A stretch of DNA of 64,000 bases, taken from contig CAXHNV010000004.1 in the NCBI GenBank assembly GCA_964017965.1, positions 124,001 through 188,000 on the forward strand. The letters are read 5' to 3'. Position 1 is the first letter of the stretch; each line of letters opens with the position of its first letter. The notes beneath the pieces were generated by a model. It was not told the DNA's origin and made no database searches. It was given only the letters and a program-made list of their open reading frames with translations. The stretch comes from UBA2883 sp964017965. GTDB lineage: Bacteria; Cyanobacteriota; Vampirovibrionia; Gastranaerophilales; Gastranaerophilaceae. Positions 24,731 to 33,142 of the stretch are shown one piece after another. A program made the position numbers and the translations under genes.

Positions 24731-26467
24731 ATGAGAGATTATGAATTAAACCTATCTATAGAAGAATTAGAAAAACGTACTCACAAAGATTATTTAGTAA
24801 CAAAAACAATGCTTAAAGAGGATTCACCTGAATACACCGCACTTGCAGAAGGTGATAAAAAAGCACTTAAACACCTCGTTAAAGCTGCTTACATCCTCGA
24901 AAAAATAAATAAACAAATCGATAACCCACATAACCTACCGTTCGAAGAATACCTAAACAAAGAAATCTCTAACGGTAACAAACAAGCAGAATTGACAAAA
25001 ATCCTCTACGACGCCCAAAAAGGTCTCTGCGCAATCGATAGAGAATCAAACATCATAGAACTTGCAAAAGGTGTTCACGCAACATTAGGTAAAGGCGCAT
25101 ACCCTGAAGATTTGGGCAAAGAAGAGTTTCAACAAATTGTTCTAAAAATGCTAAAATCAGGCAAAATAGAAGAACTTCGTACAATGCTTAACCAACGTTC
25201 AGTCGTTGAAAGACAAGGTGACGAACTCGTCGCAATCGACTATATTGATAAGTTTAAAGAAGATTTTGCTCTTATGGCAGATGAACTTGAACAAGCTGCA
25301 AAAGTTTCTACAAACAAAGATTTTAACGAATATCTTGAACTGCAAGCAAAAGCTCTAAGAACTCCTGATCCGATGCTTGATGCCTACGCAGATAAAAAAT
25401 GGGCAACACTTCAAGATACACCATTGGAATTCACCATAACACGTGAAAACTACTCGGATGAACTAACAGAAAGTGTTATAGAAAACGAAGAGCTAAAAGC
25501 CCTATTAGAACAACACAAAATAACACCAATAGGAAAAGATTTCTTAGGCGGAAGAGTCGGAATAGTAAACAAAAAAGGAACCGAAGCTATCCTAAAAGTT
25601 AAAGACTTTCTTCCTCTCATGGCAGACAATATGCCGTTCAAAGACGAGTACACCCAAAACATCTCTCCTGATAAGGATTCTAAGCAAACAATGGTCGATG
25701 TTGACCTTGTAACCGTATCGGGTGATGTCGGAGAGTTCCGCGCAGGTATAACCCTGGCAGAAAATCTTCCAAACGATGACAAGTTATCATTAACAATTGG
25801 CGGCGGTCGTAGAAACGTATACCACAGACAAATACGTCTAATAACAAGCGAAGATTCGAAAAAGAAGCTTCAAGAACGTCTTGACGCTATCCTAAACAAA
25901 GACCAGCACAAATACTACAACGATGAAGCAGACCACTGGTTCACAATAGGTCACGAAAATGCCCACTCTCTTGGACCAAACTCAGGAACAGAGGCGCTCG
26001 GCAAATACAAATCAATCATAGAAGAAAACAAAGCAGACATAACATCACTTGCTATGCTTGATGTGCTTGAGCAAAACGGAATGTACACAAAAGAAGAAAA
26101 AGAACAAATAATTGTAACCTACGCAGCAGATAACATGCTTAAATCTAAACCAACTCTAAGTCAAGCTCACAGAGTTCGTTCAGTAATGCAAAACTATTAT
26201 TTCCTTAAAGAAGGCGCAATAGAAATCTCTGCTGACGGGGTTCTAACAGTTAACATTGAAAAGATGATTCCGACAGCTCAAAAAATGCTTGAAGAAATCA
26301 TTCGAATCCAAATCGACGGAGACTTTAACAAAGGCGAAAAATACGTCCTCGAAAACTTCCAATGGACACCGGAAATGGATTTAATAGCAGAAAAAATAAA
26401 AAAAGTCTCAAAATCCCTCAACGGTAAAGTTGAAGAACCTCTGGCAACTGTTCTTCTAAATTCATAA
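24731..26467 (+). CDS. M49-like (dipeptidyl peptidase III-related) zinc peptidase
   Basis: A 578-residue cytoplasmic protein. The zinc site is readable as HENAH (H408, E409, H412) with a downstream EENKADITSL (431-440) supplying the third ligand, as in the EExxA(D/E) motif of family M49. Classical M49 enzymes have HExxGH with one extra residue; here the spacing is plain HExxH. Other blocks, such as GGGRRNVYHRQ shortly before the site, fit the M49/NUDIX-associated peptidase group. It probably removes dipeptides from small oligopeptides. The second ATG (24731) is chosen because AAAGGA lies 8 bases upstream; using the first ATG (24716) would make that sequence coding. A strong terminator follows. 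Confidence 0.78.
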   Translation: MRDYELNLSIEELEKRTHKDYLVTKTMLKEDSPEYTALAEGDKKALKHLVKAAYILEKINKQIDNPHNLPFEEYLNKEISNGNKQAELTKILYDAQKGLCAIDRESNIIELAKGVHATLGKGAYPEDLGKEEFQQIVLKMLKSGKIEELRTMLNQRSVVERQGDELVAIDYIDKFKEDFALMADELEQAAKVSTNKDFNEYLELQAKALRTPDPMLDAYADKKWATLQDTPLEFTITRENYSDELTESVIENEELKALLEQHKITPIGKDFLGGRVGIVNKKGTEAILKVKDFLPLMADNMPFKDEYTQNISPDKDSKQTMVDVDLVTVSGDVGEFRAGITLAENLPNDDKLSLTIGGGRRNVYHRQIRLITSEDSKKKLQERLDAILNKDQHKYYNDEADHWFTIGHENAHSLGPNSGTEALGKYKSIIEENKADITSLAMLDVLEQNGMYTKEEKEQIIVTYAADNMLKSKPTLSQAHRVRSVMQNYYFLKEGAIEISADGVLTVNIEKMIPTAQKMLEEIIRIQIDGDFNKGEKYVLENFQWTPEMDLIAEKIKKVSKSLNGKVEEPLATVLLNS

Positions 26468-26493
26468 AACTATAAAAAATAACACAAACAAAA

Positions 26494-26526
26494 ACGTCTG
26501 ATATACGCTATATCAGGCGTTTTTAT
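26494..26526 (+). terminator. Rho-independent terminator
   Basis: ACGTCTGATATA (26494-26505) pairs with TATATCAGGCGT (26509-26520, one G-T pair), followed by TTTTATT. It ends the M49-like gene. Confidence 0.82.
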
Positions 26527-26582
26527 TGTTTTGTAAAGAAGTGTTAAGAATATAAAACAAAAAAGGCAATTTTTAAGAAGCG

Positions 26583-26604
26583 ATATACTTTATATATACA
26601 TAAG
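26583..26604 (+). promoter_or_regulatory. Promoter-like element shared with the 20152 gene
   Basis: Contains CTTTATATATACA in a 22-nt context matching 20089-20110 with four differences, 58 bases upstream of the ATG at 26662. Confidence 0.5.
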
Positions 26605-26661
26605 AGATAATTAAATCTCGAAGGATAATTAGGATAATTAGAATATTAGAGGATATAGGAT

Positions 26662-26865
26662 ATGGCATTAGGACAATTCGGTAGTTTAACTTACAACACA
26701 AACAAAAACACTTACGGCTACTCAATCTCAAATGATTTCGGAATGAATACTATTTTAAAGACTTTGGGTAAAGCTAATTTCACAAATCCAATTGCTAACA
26801 ACGCACCGCAAGAAAATGCTTTAGAAAACTTAGCAGAAGACGGTCACGTTGAAGTATTAAGCTAA
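26662..26865 (+). CDS. Small hypothetical protein
   Basis: A 67-residue protein, Asn/Gly/Thr-rich at the N-terminus (GSLTYNTNKNTYGYS) and acidic at the C-terminus (EDGHVEV). No signal, membrane segment or known domain. It has an AGAGGATATAGGA leader, its own promoter-like element and its own terminator (26941), so it is very likely a real monocistronic gene. Composition resembles the other secreted-looking orphans of this window. Confidence 0.65.
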   Translation: MALGQFGSLTYNTNKNTYGYSISNDFGMNTILKTLGKANFTNPIANNAPQENALENLAEDGHVEVLS

Positions 26866-26940
26866 TTTTTGGATTACTACGTCTATTTTAGGGGTTAATG
26901 TGCACCATAATGCTATTATCTATTCTAATTATCAAAATAT

Positions 26941-26963
26941 GAGCCGTAAAGGCTCTTTTTTTT
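26941..26963 (+). terminator. Rho-independent terminator
   Basis: GAGCC, a GTAAA loop, GGCTC, then a T tract. Positioned after the 26662 gene and before the convergent AsmA-like gene. Confidence 0.85.
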
Positions 26964-26976
26964 TGCCCCAAAAAGA

Positions 26977-29724
26977 TTATTTTATACGTTTTAGAGAAGA
27001 GATAAAGTTGTTACGTTCAACATCACCTTCAACCTTAGTCAAGAAAATCTGACAATCTTTTTCTTCCGCCTCAATATTAGGAATCTCCTTAACTTCCTGA
27101 TTATAAAGGTTATAAAGGGTTTTACTTGTTAATGGAAGGTGACTTGCAAGACTGCTCAAAGAAATGTGTCTCAACACTCCATAGATACCTTTATTTTTGT
27201 TAGAAAACTTCGTATAAATTCTCAATGAAGCATCGCGATTTTCAAGGTCAAATCTACCGGCAATATAAGAACTCAGTTGAGGTGCTGCTGATTTAATGTT
27301 AATTCGTTCAACAACATTATCTTTCATTAATAAATGACCTGATATAGTATTAAATTCGCCTTTTGGAATATTTACCAAATCCCAAATAGTAGTCGGAGAA
27401 ATCATCGCAAGAGGGTTTCTGAATATTGAAGCAATATTCAATACATACTGCAAGAATCCGACTGTACCAATAGTACCGTCTTTTATTTCAAACTTAATTT
27501 CGCCGTTTAGTTTCAGACTGTTATCTGTATGTAACTCAATTAGTCCGCGTGCTTTACCGCTTATCTCATCCTTTAGCCCCAGTAAAGATGATGCAACAAT
27601 ATTAGAATCAACATCTTTTACACCGAGTCTTACTTTATAAATATGTTTTTTCAAATCACAGAACACTTTACAAGAAGATATACCTTCTGCAAAACCAAAT
27701 CTATTTGAATTCAATTCCAGAATAGAATTTTCGTTTAATGACATTGTTGCAACCAAATCGTCGATATGAATATCATTATAAATCCCTTCATTCATTTTGA
27801 AAGAACAGCTTTTTATAATCAGATTAGAAGTATCAAATGTTGGCACAACATCGTCATCATTAGATAAATCAGCTTTTTGAGTAGTAGCTTCTCCTTGCAT
27901 ATTCATTGATTCAAGCATTTTGCCAATATTAATTTTATCAATTGCAAGATTCAACTTATTTATTACAATAGGGAATGCGATATTATTAACGAATTCACCG
28001 TCGAGATTATATTTAGTTCTTCTATATCTACCATTAGCATTGATATTAATTGTATCGAAATTGGTAGATAAAGTACCCTTTTCAACATAAATACGTTGAG
28101 AAGGAACCCTTATTTTCGAAAGGTTAATATTACCAAAAAGTTTTACACCCTTAGGACCGTCGATTGCTTTCAGTTTACCGACAACAGTACCGCCTTTGAA
28201 CAAATCTGCACGTGCAACCATATTCAAAAACTCACTTGGTAAAGGTTCAGAGACTTCAAATCCCATTTCTTTAAAGTTTATATCTTTTGAAAAATCAATT
28301 TTACCTGTTAACTGAAGTATTTTATGATAAATATTTTCTGTATTGTTTTGTTCGGTTATATAGTAATTAAGTTTTTTCAAATCAAGCATCATATCCTTAA
28401 TCTGCATATCAGCAAGAAGAATTCTTTGTAATTTATACTTACTCAAGGGTTCTCCGCCAATCAGGATATCATTATCAGCATTAACCCAGAATATCCAGCG
28501 CATATCTACGACATTATTTAGCATAGATACGTGTAATTTAGTATCTGCATCACTTTTTAATTCAATTGGATAACCTACCATTTTAGATAAATAATTTTTC
28601 ATAAAATCGTTTGATACTTTTGCATTGATATCGACATTTGTATCAAATGTTTTCATATAATCTTTTACAGTACCGGTAAGTTTAATATCGTTTTTCGGAC
28701 GCTTGTCATAATGTCCTACAAAATCGTTCAAAAAGATATCGTTATTTGTTATTTTAACGTTACCTTTAGTAACTGTAAGCGGAATATTATCAATCGGAAC
28801 AAGACCAAAGTTAACCTTTTTGATACATACATTACCGCTTTGCCCTTTATTATTCATATTAAAATTAAAATCAAAAAGCCCCTTAATATCAGAGAAGAAT
28901 GCTAACAGCTCTGAACCGTTCGGGATAAGGATATTTGATTCAATAATATCAACAACATTTTCGACTTTAAAATCATTAGAAAATACGTCAATATTAAACC
29001 TGTTACGTTTATCCATTTTAGCGTTTATATTGACAATAGATTCGTTTAATCTTAACTTACAATTATCGACAACAAGCTTATCTCTTTCGATATAAACGTT
29101 ATTATCATCATCAAACACAACATTTATAATATGTTTATCTTTTATGACGTTTGTTGCAAGATAAAAGTGTAAATAATTCTTTTTCTTAGATTTTGCAAGG
29201 TAGATATCATCAATCCAAACATCGTATAAAACACCGTTTGCATCGTATAAGATACGAACATCATCGACATCAATATCAGCATTAAAGAAGCCAAATTCCC
29301 AGTCACAAGGCTGAGGTTCTTTCTTTTCACCGGCAGGGAATAAACTAATAAGCTTCGTTGCATCAACGAAGAACTTAGGGGACTTTAATGTCCTTAATTC
29401 TACACGTTTATTAAAAAGTTTTGCAAAAGACAAAGCAACGTCACAATCATCAAGACGTAAATAGTTTTGATTATCTTTATCAATAGAAATTTTATCAACA
29501 GAGAATTCTATTATCGGAGACAGTTTAGTTTTCAATACAGGTTTTTCAATCGTCAAGGACGCATTTGTAAGCTTGTGAAACTCGTTTTTAACAATATTCT
29601 GTACAATTTCTGACGATACAGCTTTTGGCAGCAAAAACAAGTATAAAAACAAAGCTACAAAAACTAAACCGAACACAAATAATCCGATAAATAAATTTAT
29701 TTTATTATTCTTAGACATTTTCAT
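26977..29724 (-). CDS. AsmA/YhdP-like envelope protein
   Basis: A 915-residue protein with one N-terminal transmembrane helix (about residues 10-31) and a long periplasmic part made of repeated beta-strand units. The sequence style (INKLNLAIDKINIG, TVGKL, IRVPSQRIYVEKG) and the C-terminal domain near 740-860 (GTIGTVGFLQYVLNIASIF, then a beta-strand end) match AsmA-type proteins. Members are thought to form hydrophobic grooves that carry phospholipids between the two membranes of diderm bacteria. It is the last gene of the operon ybaB-recR-oppF-asmA, 38 bp after the ABC ATPase. Assignment to a specific paralog is not possible. Confidence 0.78.
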   Translation of the reverse strand: MKMSKNNKINLFIGLFVFGLVFVALFLYLFLLPKAVSSEIVQNIVKNEFHKLTNASLTIEKPVLKTKLSPIIEFSVDKISIDKDNQNYLRLDDCDVALSFAKLFNKRVELRTLKSPKFFVDATKLISLFPAGEKKEPQPCDWEFGFFNADIDVDDVRILYDANGVLYDVWIDDIYLAKSKKKNYLHFYLATNVIKDKHIINVVFDDDNNVYIERDKLVVDNCKLRLNESIVNINAKMDKRNRFNIDVFSNDFKVENVVDIIESNILIPNGSELLAFFSDIKGLFDFNFNMNNKGQSGNVCIKKVNFGLVPIDNIPLTVTKGNVKITNNDIFLNDFVGHYDKRPKNDIKLTGTVKDYMKTFDTNVDINAKVSNDFMKNYLSKMVGYPIELKSDADTKLHVSMLNNVVDMRWIFWVNADNDILIGGEPLSKYKLQRILLADMQIKDMMLDLKKLNYYITEQNNTENIYHKILQLTGKIDFSKDINFKEMGFEVSEPLPSEFLNMVARADLFKGGTVVGKLKAIDGPKGVKLFGNINLSKIRVPSQRIYVEKGTLSTNFDTININANGRYRRTKYNLDGEFVNNIAFPIVINKLNLAIDKINIGKMLESMNMQGEATTQKADLSNDDDVVPTFDTSNLIIKSCSFKMNEGIYNDIHIDDLVATMSLNENSILELNSNRFGFAEGISSCKVFCDLKKHIYKVRLGVKDVDSNIVASSLLGLKDEISGKARGLIELHTDNSLKLNGEIKFEIKDGTIGTVGFLQYVLNIASIFRNPLAMISPTTIWDLVNIPKGEFNTISGHLLMKDNVVERINIKSAAPQLSSYIAGRFDLENRDASLRIYTKFSNKNKGIYGVLRHISLSSLASHLPLTSKTLYNLYNQEVKEIPNIEAEEKDCQIFLTKVEGDVERNNFISSLKRIK

Positions 29725-29762
29725 ATTTCCAAATCCAATTTTATTATATCATGAAAACCTTT

Positions 29763-30701
29763 TTACAAAACACAGCGGACTCTATGAGTTTCAGAGAGTT
29801 CAATAAAATTCGGACATTTCAAGTCGCAATCATCGTTTGAATATTTACATCGAGAAAAGAACTTACAACCCTGAGGAAGTTCTAAAGGTAAATCACCCTG
29901 CAACATTTCAGAGCGTTCTTTCTTGAATTTTGGAACAGCATTAAGAAGCGCCTTTGTATAAGGGTGAACAGGGTTATCATAAATTTCATTAGTCAGCCCC
30001 TGTTCAAGTACTTCACCAAGATACATTACTGAAACTTTGTCTGACAAGTATTTGATAACGCTCAAATCGTGCGATATGAACAAAATAGTGAGATTAAACT
30101 CTTTTTTCAAATCATTCAGAAGATTTATTATTTGCGCCTGAATACTGGCATCCAATGCACTAACAGGCTCATCCGCTATAATAAGTTTTGGTTTTAATAT
30201 CAAAGCTCTTGCGATAGCTATTCTTTGACGTTGACCGCCTGAAAACTCGTGAGGATAAAGCTCCAATGCGTTTGGTTTTAACCCGACCTTTTCTATTATC
30301 TCTACTATAAGTTTATCTTTTTCTTCTTTTGAATAATCCGTATTTATATCGAGTGTTTCGCGCAGAATATCTTTAATTTTCATCTTAGGGTTAAGGCTTG
30401 AATAAGGGTTTTGAAATATCATCTGAACATTATGACGATAGTTTCTCAGCTCATCTTTAGAGTATTTCATAATATCTTCATTGTTATAAAGAATATTACC
30501 TTCATAAAACGGAACCAGACGCATAATAGCTTTAGCCAGCGTTGATTTACCGCAGCCTGATTCACCTGCAATAGAATATATCTCACCCTCGTTTATAGTT
30601 AAAGAAACACCGTTAACAGCGTTCACAACTCTTTCTGAACCAACTTTTGATACTTTATATCTAACCTTTAAATTATTTATTTTTAAGATAGTTTTTCCCA
30701 T
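29763..30701 (-). CDS. Oligopeptide/dipeptide ABC transporter ATP-binding protein (OppF/DppF type)
   Basis: A 312-residue ABC ATPase. Walker A GESGCGKST lies near 46-54, the ABC signature is FSGGQRQRIAIARAL, and Walker B is PKLIIADEPVSALD with the H-loop in LFISHDL. The C-terminal oligopeptide extension is present, ending with the cysteine-rich block FFSRCKYSNDDCDLKCP that is typical of DppD/DppF proteins and can bind an iron-sulfur cluster. The ATG at 30701 is preferred to a TTG five codons upstream. The matching permeases, binding protein and second ATPase are not in this window. It lies between recR and an AsmA-like gene. Confidence 0.92.
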   Translation of the reverse strand: MGKTILKINNLKVRYKVSKVGSERVVNAVNGVSLTINEGEIYSIAGESGCGKSTLAKAIMRLVPFYEGNILYNNEDIMKYSKDELRNYRHNVQMIFQNPYSSLNPKMKIKDILRETLDINTDYSKEEKDKLIVEIIEKVGLKPNALELYPHEFSGGQRQRIAIARALILKPKLIIADEPVSALDASIQAQIINLLNDLKKEFNLTILFISHDLSVIKYLSDKVSVMYLGEVLEQGLTNEIYDNPVHPYTKALLNAVPKFKKERSEMLQGDLPLELPQGCKFFSRCKYSNDDCDLKCPNFIELSETHRVRCVL

Positions 30702-30746
30702 AATATGATTATTCAATAAATAAAAAATTTTGCTATCAACAACTTA

Positions 30747-31343
30747 CTATAATTCTCTACGACCTTCCAACGCTTTTGCGATAGTAATTTCATCAGCGTA
30801 CTCAATATCAGAGCCGATAGGAATCCCGAATGCGATTCTTGAGATTTTTATCCCGAAAGGTTTAACAAGTTTTGTCAGGTAAAGACAAGTAGCTTCACCT
30901 TCAACAGAAGGACTTAGAGCAAGTATAAGCTCTTTCACGTCGTTATCAACCAATCTGGTTAAAAGCTCTTTTATTCTAATATCTTCAGCACCTATTCCGT
31001 CGATTGGAGAGATAAGCCCTTGTAAAACGTGGAACAAACCTTTGTACTCATTAGTTTTTTCGATAGCAATCAAGTCTCTTGTTTCAGCAACAACACAAAT
31101 GGTTGATTTATCGCGGGCTGTAGAGCTGCAAATTTCACAGGGAGAAGTATTTGAGAGGTTAAAACAAACCTCACATGTGCAGGTTTGAGCTTTTGCATTA
31201 ACAATAGCTTCCGCTAAGCTTTCAACTTCTTGATTACTCATTTTAAGAATTTGAAAAGCCATTCTCTGTGCAGATTTGGGACCTATTGACGAGAATTTCT
31301 TTAAATGTTCTATGAGTGTAGCTATCGGTTTTGGATAAATCAT
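30747..31343 (-). CDS. recR: Recombination protein RecR
   Basis: A 198-residue RecR. The N-terminal helix-hairpin-helix region (LKKFSSIGPKSAQRMAFQIL), the C4 zinc finger (CEVCFNLSNTSPCEIC) and the Toprim domain (ICVVAETRDLIAIEKTNEY onward) are intact, and the C-terminal Walker-like end has IPIGSDIEYADEIT. With RecO it loads RecA on gapped DNA. The ATG at 31343 shares one base with the ybaB stop codon (TAATG), the classic coupled ybaB-recR pair. Confidence 0.97.
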   Translation of the reverse strand: MIYPKPIATLIEHLKKFSSIGPKSAQRMAFQILKMSNQEVESLAEAIVNAKAQTCTCEVCFNLSNTSPCEICSSTARDKSTICVVAETRDLIAIEKTNEYKGLFHVLQGLISPIDGIGAEDIRIKELLTRLVDNDVKELILALSPSVEGEATCLYLTKLVKPFGIKISRIAFGIPIGSDIEYADEITIAKALEGRREL

Positions 31344-31675
31344 TAGCAAAGTCCGGGAATACTGATACCGCCTGTTACTGACTTGATTTTTGCTTCCATT
31401 TCATCACTCGCTTTTTTAGAAGTTTGAGTAATTGCTGTAATGATAGCATCTTCCAATGTTTCAATAGTATCTTCATCAACTGATTCCGGATTTTCAGGGT
31501 TGATTAATTCTGCAGAAAGTTTAATAGATTTGAATTTACCCTGTCCGTCACAGATAACTTTAACAGCGCCGTTTAAAGCTTCACCTGAAACTTCAGTGTT
31601 TGATAATTCAGTTTGCACATCTTTCAATCTCTTCTGGATATTTTGTGCTTGCTGCATCATTTGCATAATATTCAT
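31343..31675 (-). CDS. Nucleoid-associated protein YbaB/EbfC
   Basis: A 110-residue YbaB/EbfC family protein, starting MNIMQMMQQAQNIQKRLKDV and carrying the core VKVICDGQGKFKSIKLS. It dimerises and binds DNA as a nucleoid-associated protein. A GGAGGAG ribosome-binding site precedes the ATG. Coupled to recR, the conserved arrangement in many bacteria. Confidence 0.95.
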   Translation of the reverse strand: MNIMQMMQQAQNIQKRLKDVQTELSNTEVSGEALNGAVKVICDGQGKFKSIKLSAELINPENPESVDEDTIETLEDAIITAITQTSKKASDEMEAKIKSVTGGISIPGLC

Positions 31676-31739
31676 AAGAATTTACTCCTCCTAATTACAC
31701 TAATTTTACCCCTTAGCTTTTTTATTATACAATAAAAGT

Positions 31740-32537
31740 ATGAAAAGTTACACCTATTTAAACGAAAGTGTTAAAAACGGTTATATGCTCAGGTGGAGCA
31801 AAATGCCTATTGCTGTTTACATTGCTCCTATGAAATTCTACTCTAAAAGGGGCGAAGAAGCAATCTATAACAAACTCGTATATAGAGCGCTGGAAGCATG
31901 GGAGAGTGTAAGCGAAGGACTTGTACAATTCAGAATGGTTAATTCTTTGTACGATTCACAAATAAACATCGACTGGAGAAGGGTAGACAGAAAAGCTCTC
32001 GGACACTGCACTTATAACTACAATAATCAACAAGTATTATACGGAGCGGATGTTTCAATCGGGTTAACTGACGGAACTATTCACCAACAATACGATTCAA
32101 CCGATGAAGTTTATCATACAATCCTGCACGAAATAGGACACGCACTCGGATTAGGACACAGTCCTTATAAATCAGATATTATGTATACTCCGCATCAATA
32201 CGGAGTGGTTAGCTTGTCTTTAAACGATGCCTATTCAATCCAATGTTTGTATTGCCTACCGCCTGCAACGCCGGTCAGACAAATTGCTGCTCAATACTCT
32301 GTTATGACAGACCACGATATTGATTTGGTCATCTCAAAACTCGATGAAAAATACCAACAAGAATCTACCGGAGAAACCCCGCAACCTGTCCAAAATTATC
32401 AGCCGCAAAGAGATTTACTCGATGAAACAGCAGGGATTGCCGACATTCAAAAATATCACCTTATGATACAAAGTGTAGGACTATCAAATAATATGCAAAA
32501 GTTCTTTATTGACCAGCACAGAAAGAACAATCAATAA
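31740..32537 (+). CDS. Matrixin-like (M10) zinc metallopeptidase
   Basis: A 265-residue protein with the complete metzincin site HEIGHALGLGH (H130, E131, H134, H140) and the Met-turn DIMY (M148). The preceding strand has GADVSIGLTDG, as in matrixins. Such enzymes are normally secreted and cleave extracellular protein, but no signal peptide or propeptide cysteine switch is visible, so export is unexplained. A 90-residue polar C-terminal part (175-265) contains a Gln/Pro-rich linker. TATACA lies about 8 bases before the ATG with no ribosome-binding site, so the message may be leaderless. The 3' end overlaps the convergent SGNH gene by 32 bp. Confidence 0.83.
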   Translation: MKSYTYLNESVKNGYMLRWSKMPIAVYIAPMKFYSKRGEEAIYNKLVYRALEAWESVSEGLVQFRMVNSLYDSQINIDWRRVDRKALGHCTYNYNNQQVLYGADVSIGLTDGTIHQQYDSTDEVYHTILHEIGHALGLGHSPYKSDIMYTPHQYGVVSLSLNDAYSIQCLYCLPPATPVRQIAAQYSVMTDHDIDLVISKLDEKYQQESTGETPQPVQNYQPQRDLLDETAGIADIQKYHLMIQSVGLSNNMQKFFIDQHRKNNQ

Positions 32538-33132
32538 ACTTTGCCAACTCTTGAGCAACAACTCTGTGACCGGTCTCATCAAAATGTAACCCGTCTGTAT
32601 CAGAGACAGTCACTTTATCGTTCAAATCAAGATAATAGCACCCCGTTCTCTCAGCAACACCCTTCCAAATCTCAGGCAATAACCTGCTGTCTTTAACAGA
32701 CTGTTCATCAAAGAAATAACTAAAATGACATTTTAAAACATTTTCGTTTATAAATGGCGGAGCCAGAACAATAATCTTTGAATCAAAATTTGATTGGATA
32801 ACCTTTATATATTCTTCAAACCCACTCACAAGCTCTTGTTTTGAAGGTTTATAGAACTTCTGTAAATCGTTAGAGCCAATAGCTGAAATAATGATGTCAA
32901 AATCATACTGTGCGTATTTTGTTATGAACCGTTTCCCGATAAACTTTTCGCCGTCTTGATGTTCGACAAAACAGGCTCTGTTGTTACAGCCGGCTTCAAA
33001 GATTTTATATTCTTCGCCCAACAAATCAGCAAGCAAAGAAGTCCACCTTACACCACGCGGGTAACGCTCTCCGCACCCCGCTATATAGCCAAAAGTGTTA
33101 CTGTCACCAAAACATAAAATGTTTTTAGCCAT
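32506..33132 (-). CDS. SGNH/GDSL-family hydrolase
   Basis: A 208-residue SGNH hydrolase. Block I is FGDSNTFGY (catalytic S11), block III is AIGSNDLQKF (oxyanion Asn) and block V is SDTDGLHFDETGH (catalytic Asp and His). These enzymes are esterases, lipases or carbohydrate deacetylases. There is no signal peptide, so a cytoplasmic arylesterase or acyl-thioesterase-like role is likely. It is co-transcribed with leuS (10-bp gap). Substrate not predictable. Confidence 0.88.
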   Translation of the reverse strand: MAKNILCFGDSNTFGYIAGCGERYPRGVRWTSLLADLLGEEYKIFEAGCNNRACFVEHQDGEKFIGKRFITKYAQYDFDIIISAIGSNDLQKFYKPSKQELVSGFEEYIKVIQSNFDSKIIVLAPPFINENVLKCHFSYFFDEQSVKDSRLLPEIWKGVAERTGCYYLDLNDKVTVSDTDGLHFDETGHRVVAQELAKFIDCSFCAGQ

Positions 33133-33142
33133 AACTGTTAGA

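Noticed and set aside
25450..25782. 110-codon antisense open frame inside the M49-like gene
   Set aside because: A shadow of the real gene with Ser/Pro-rich chance sequence.
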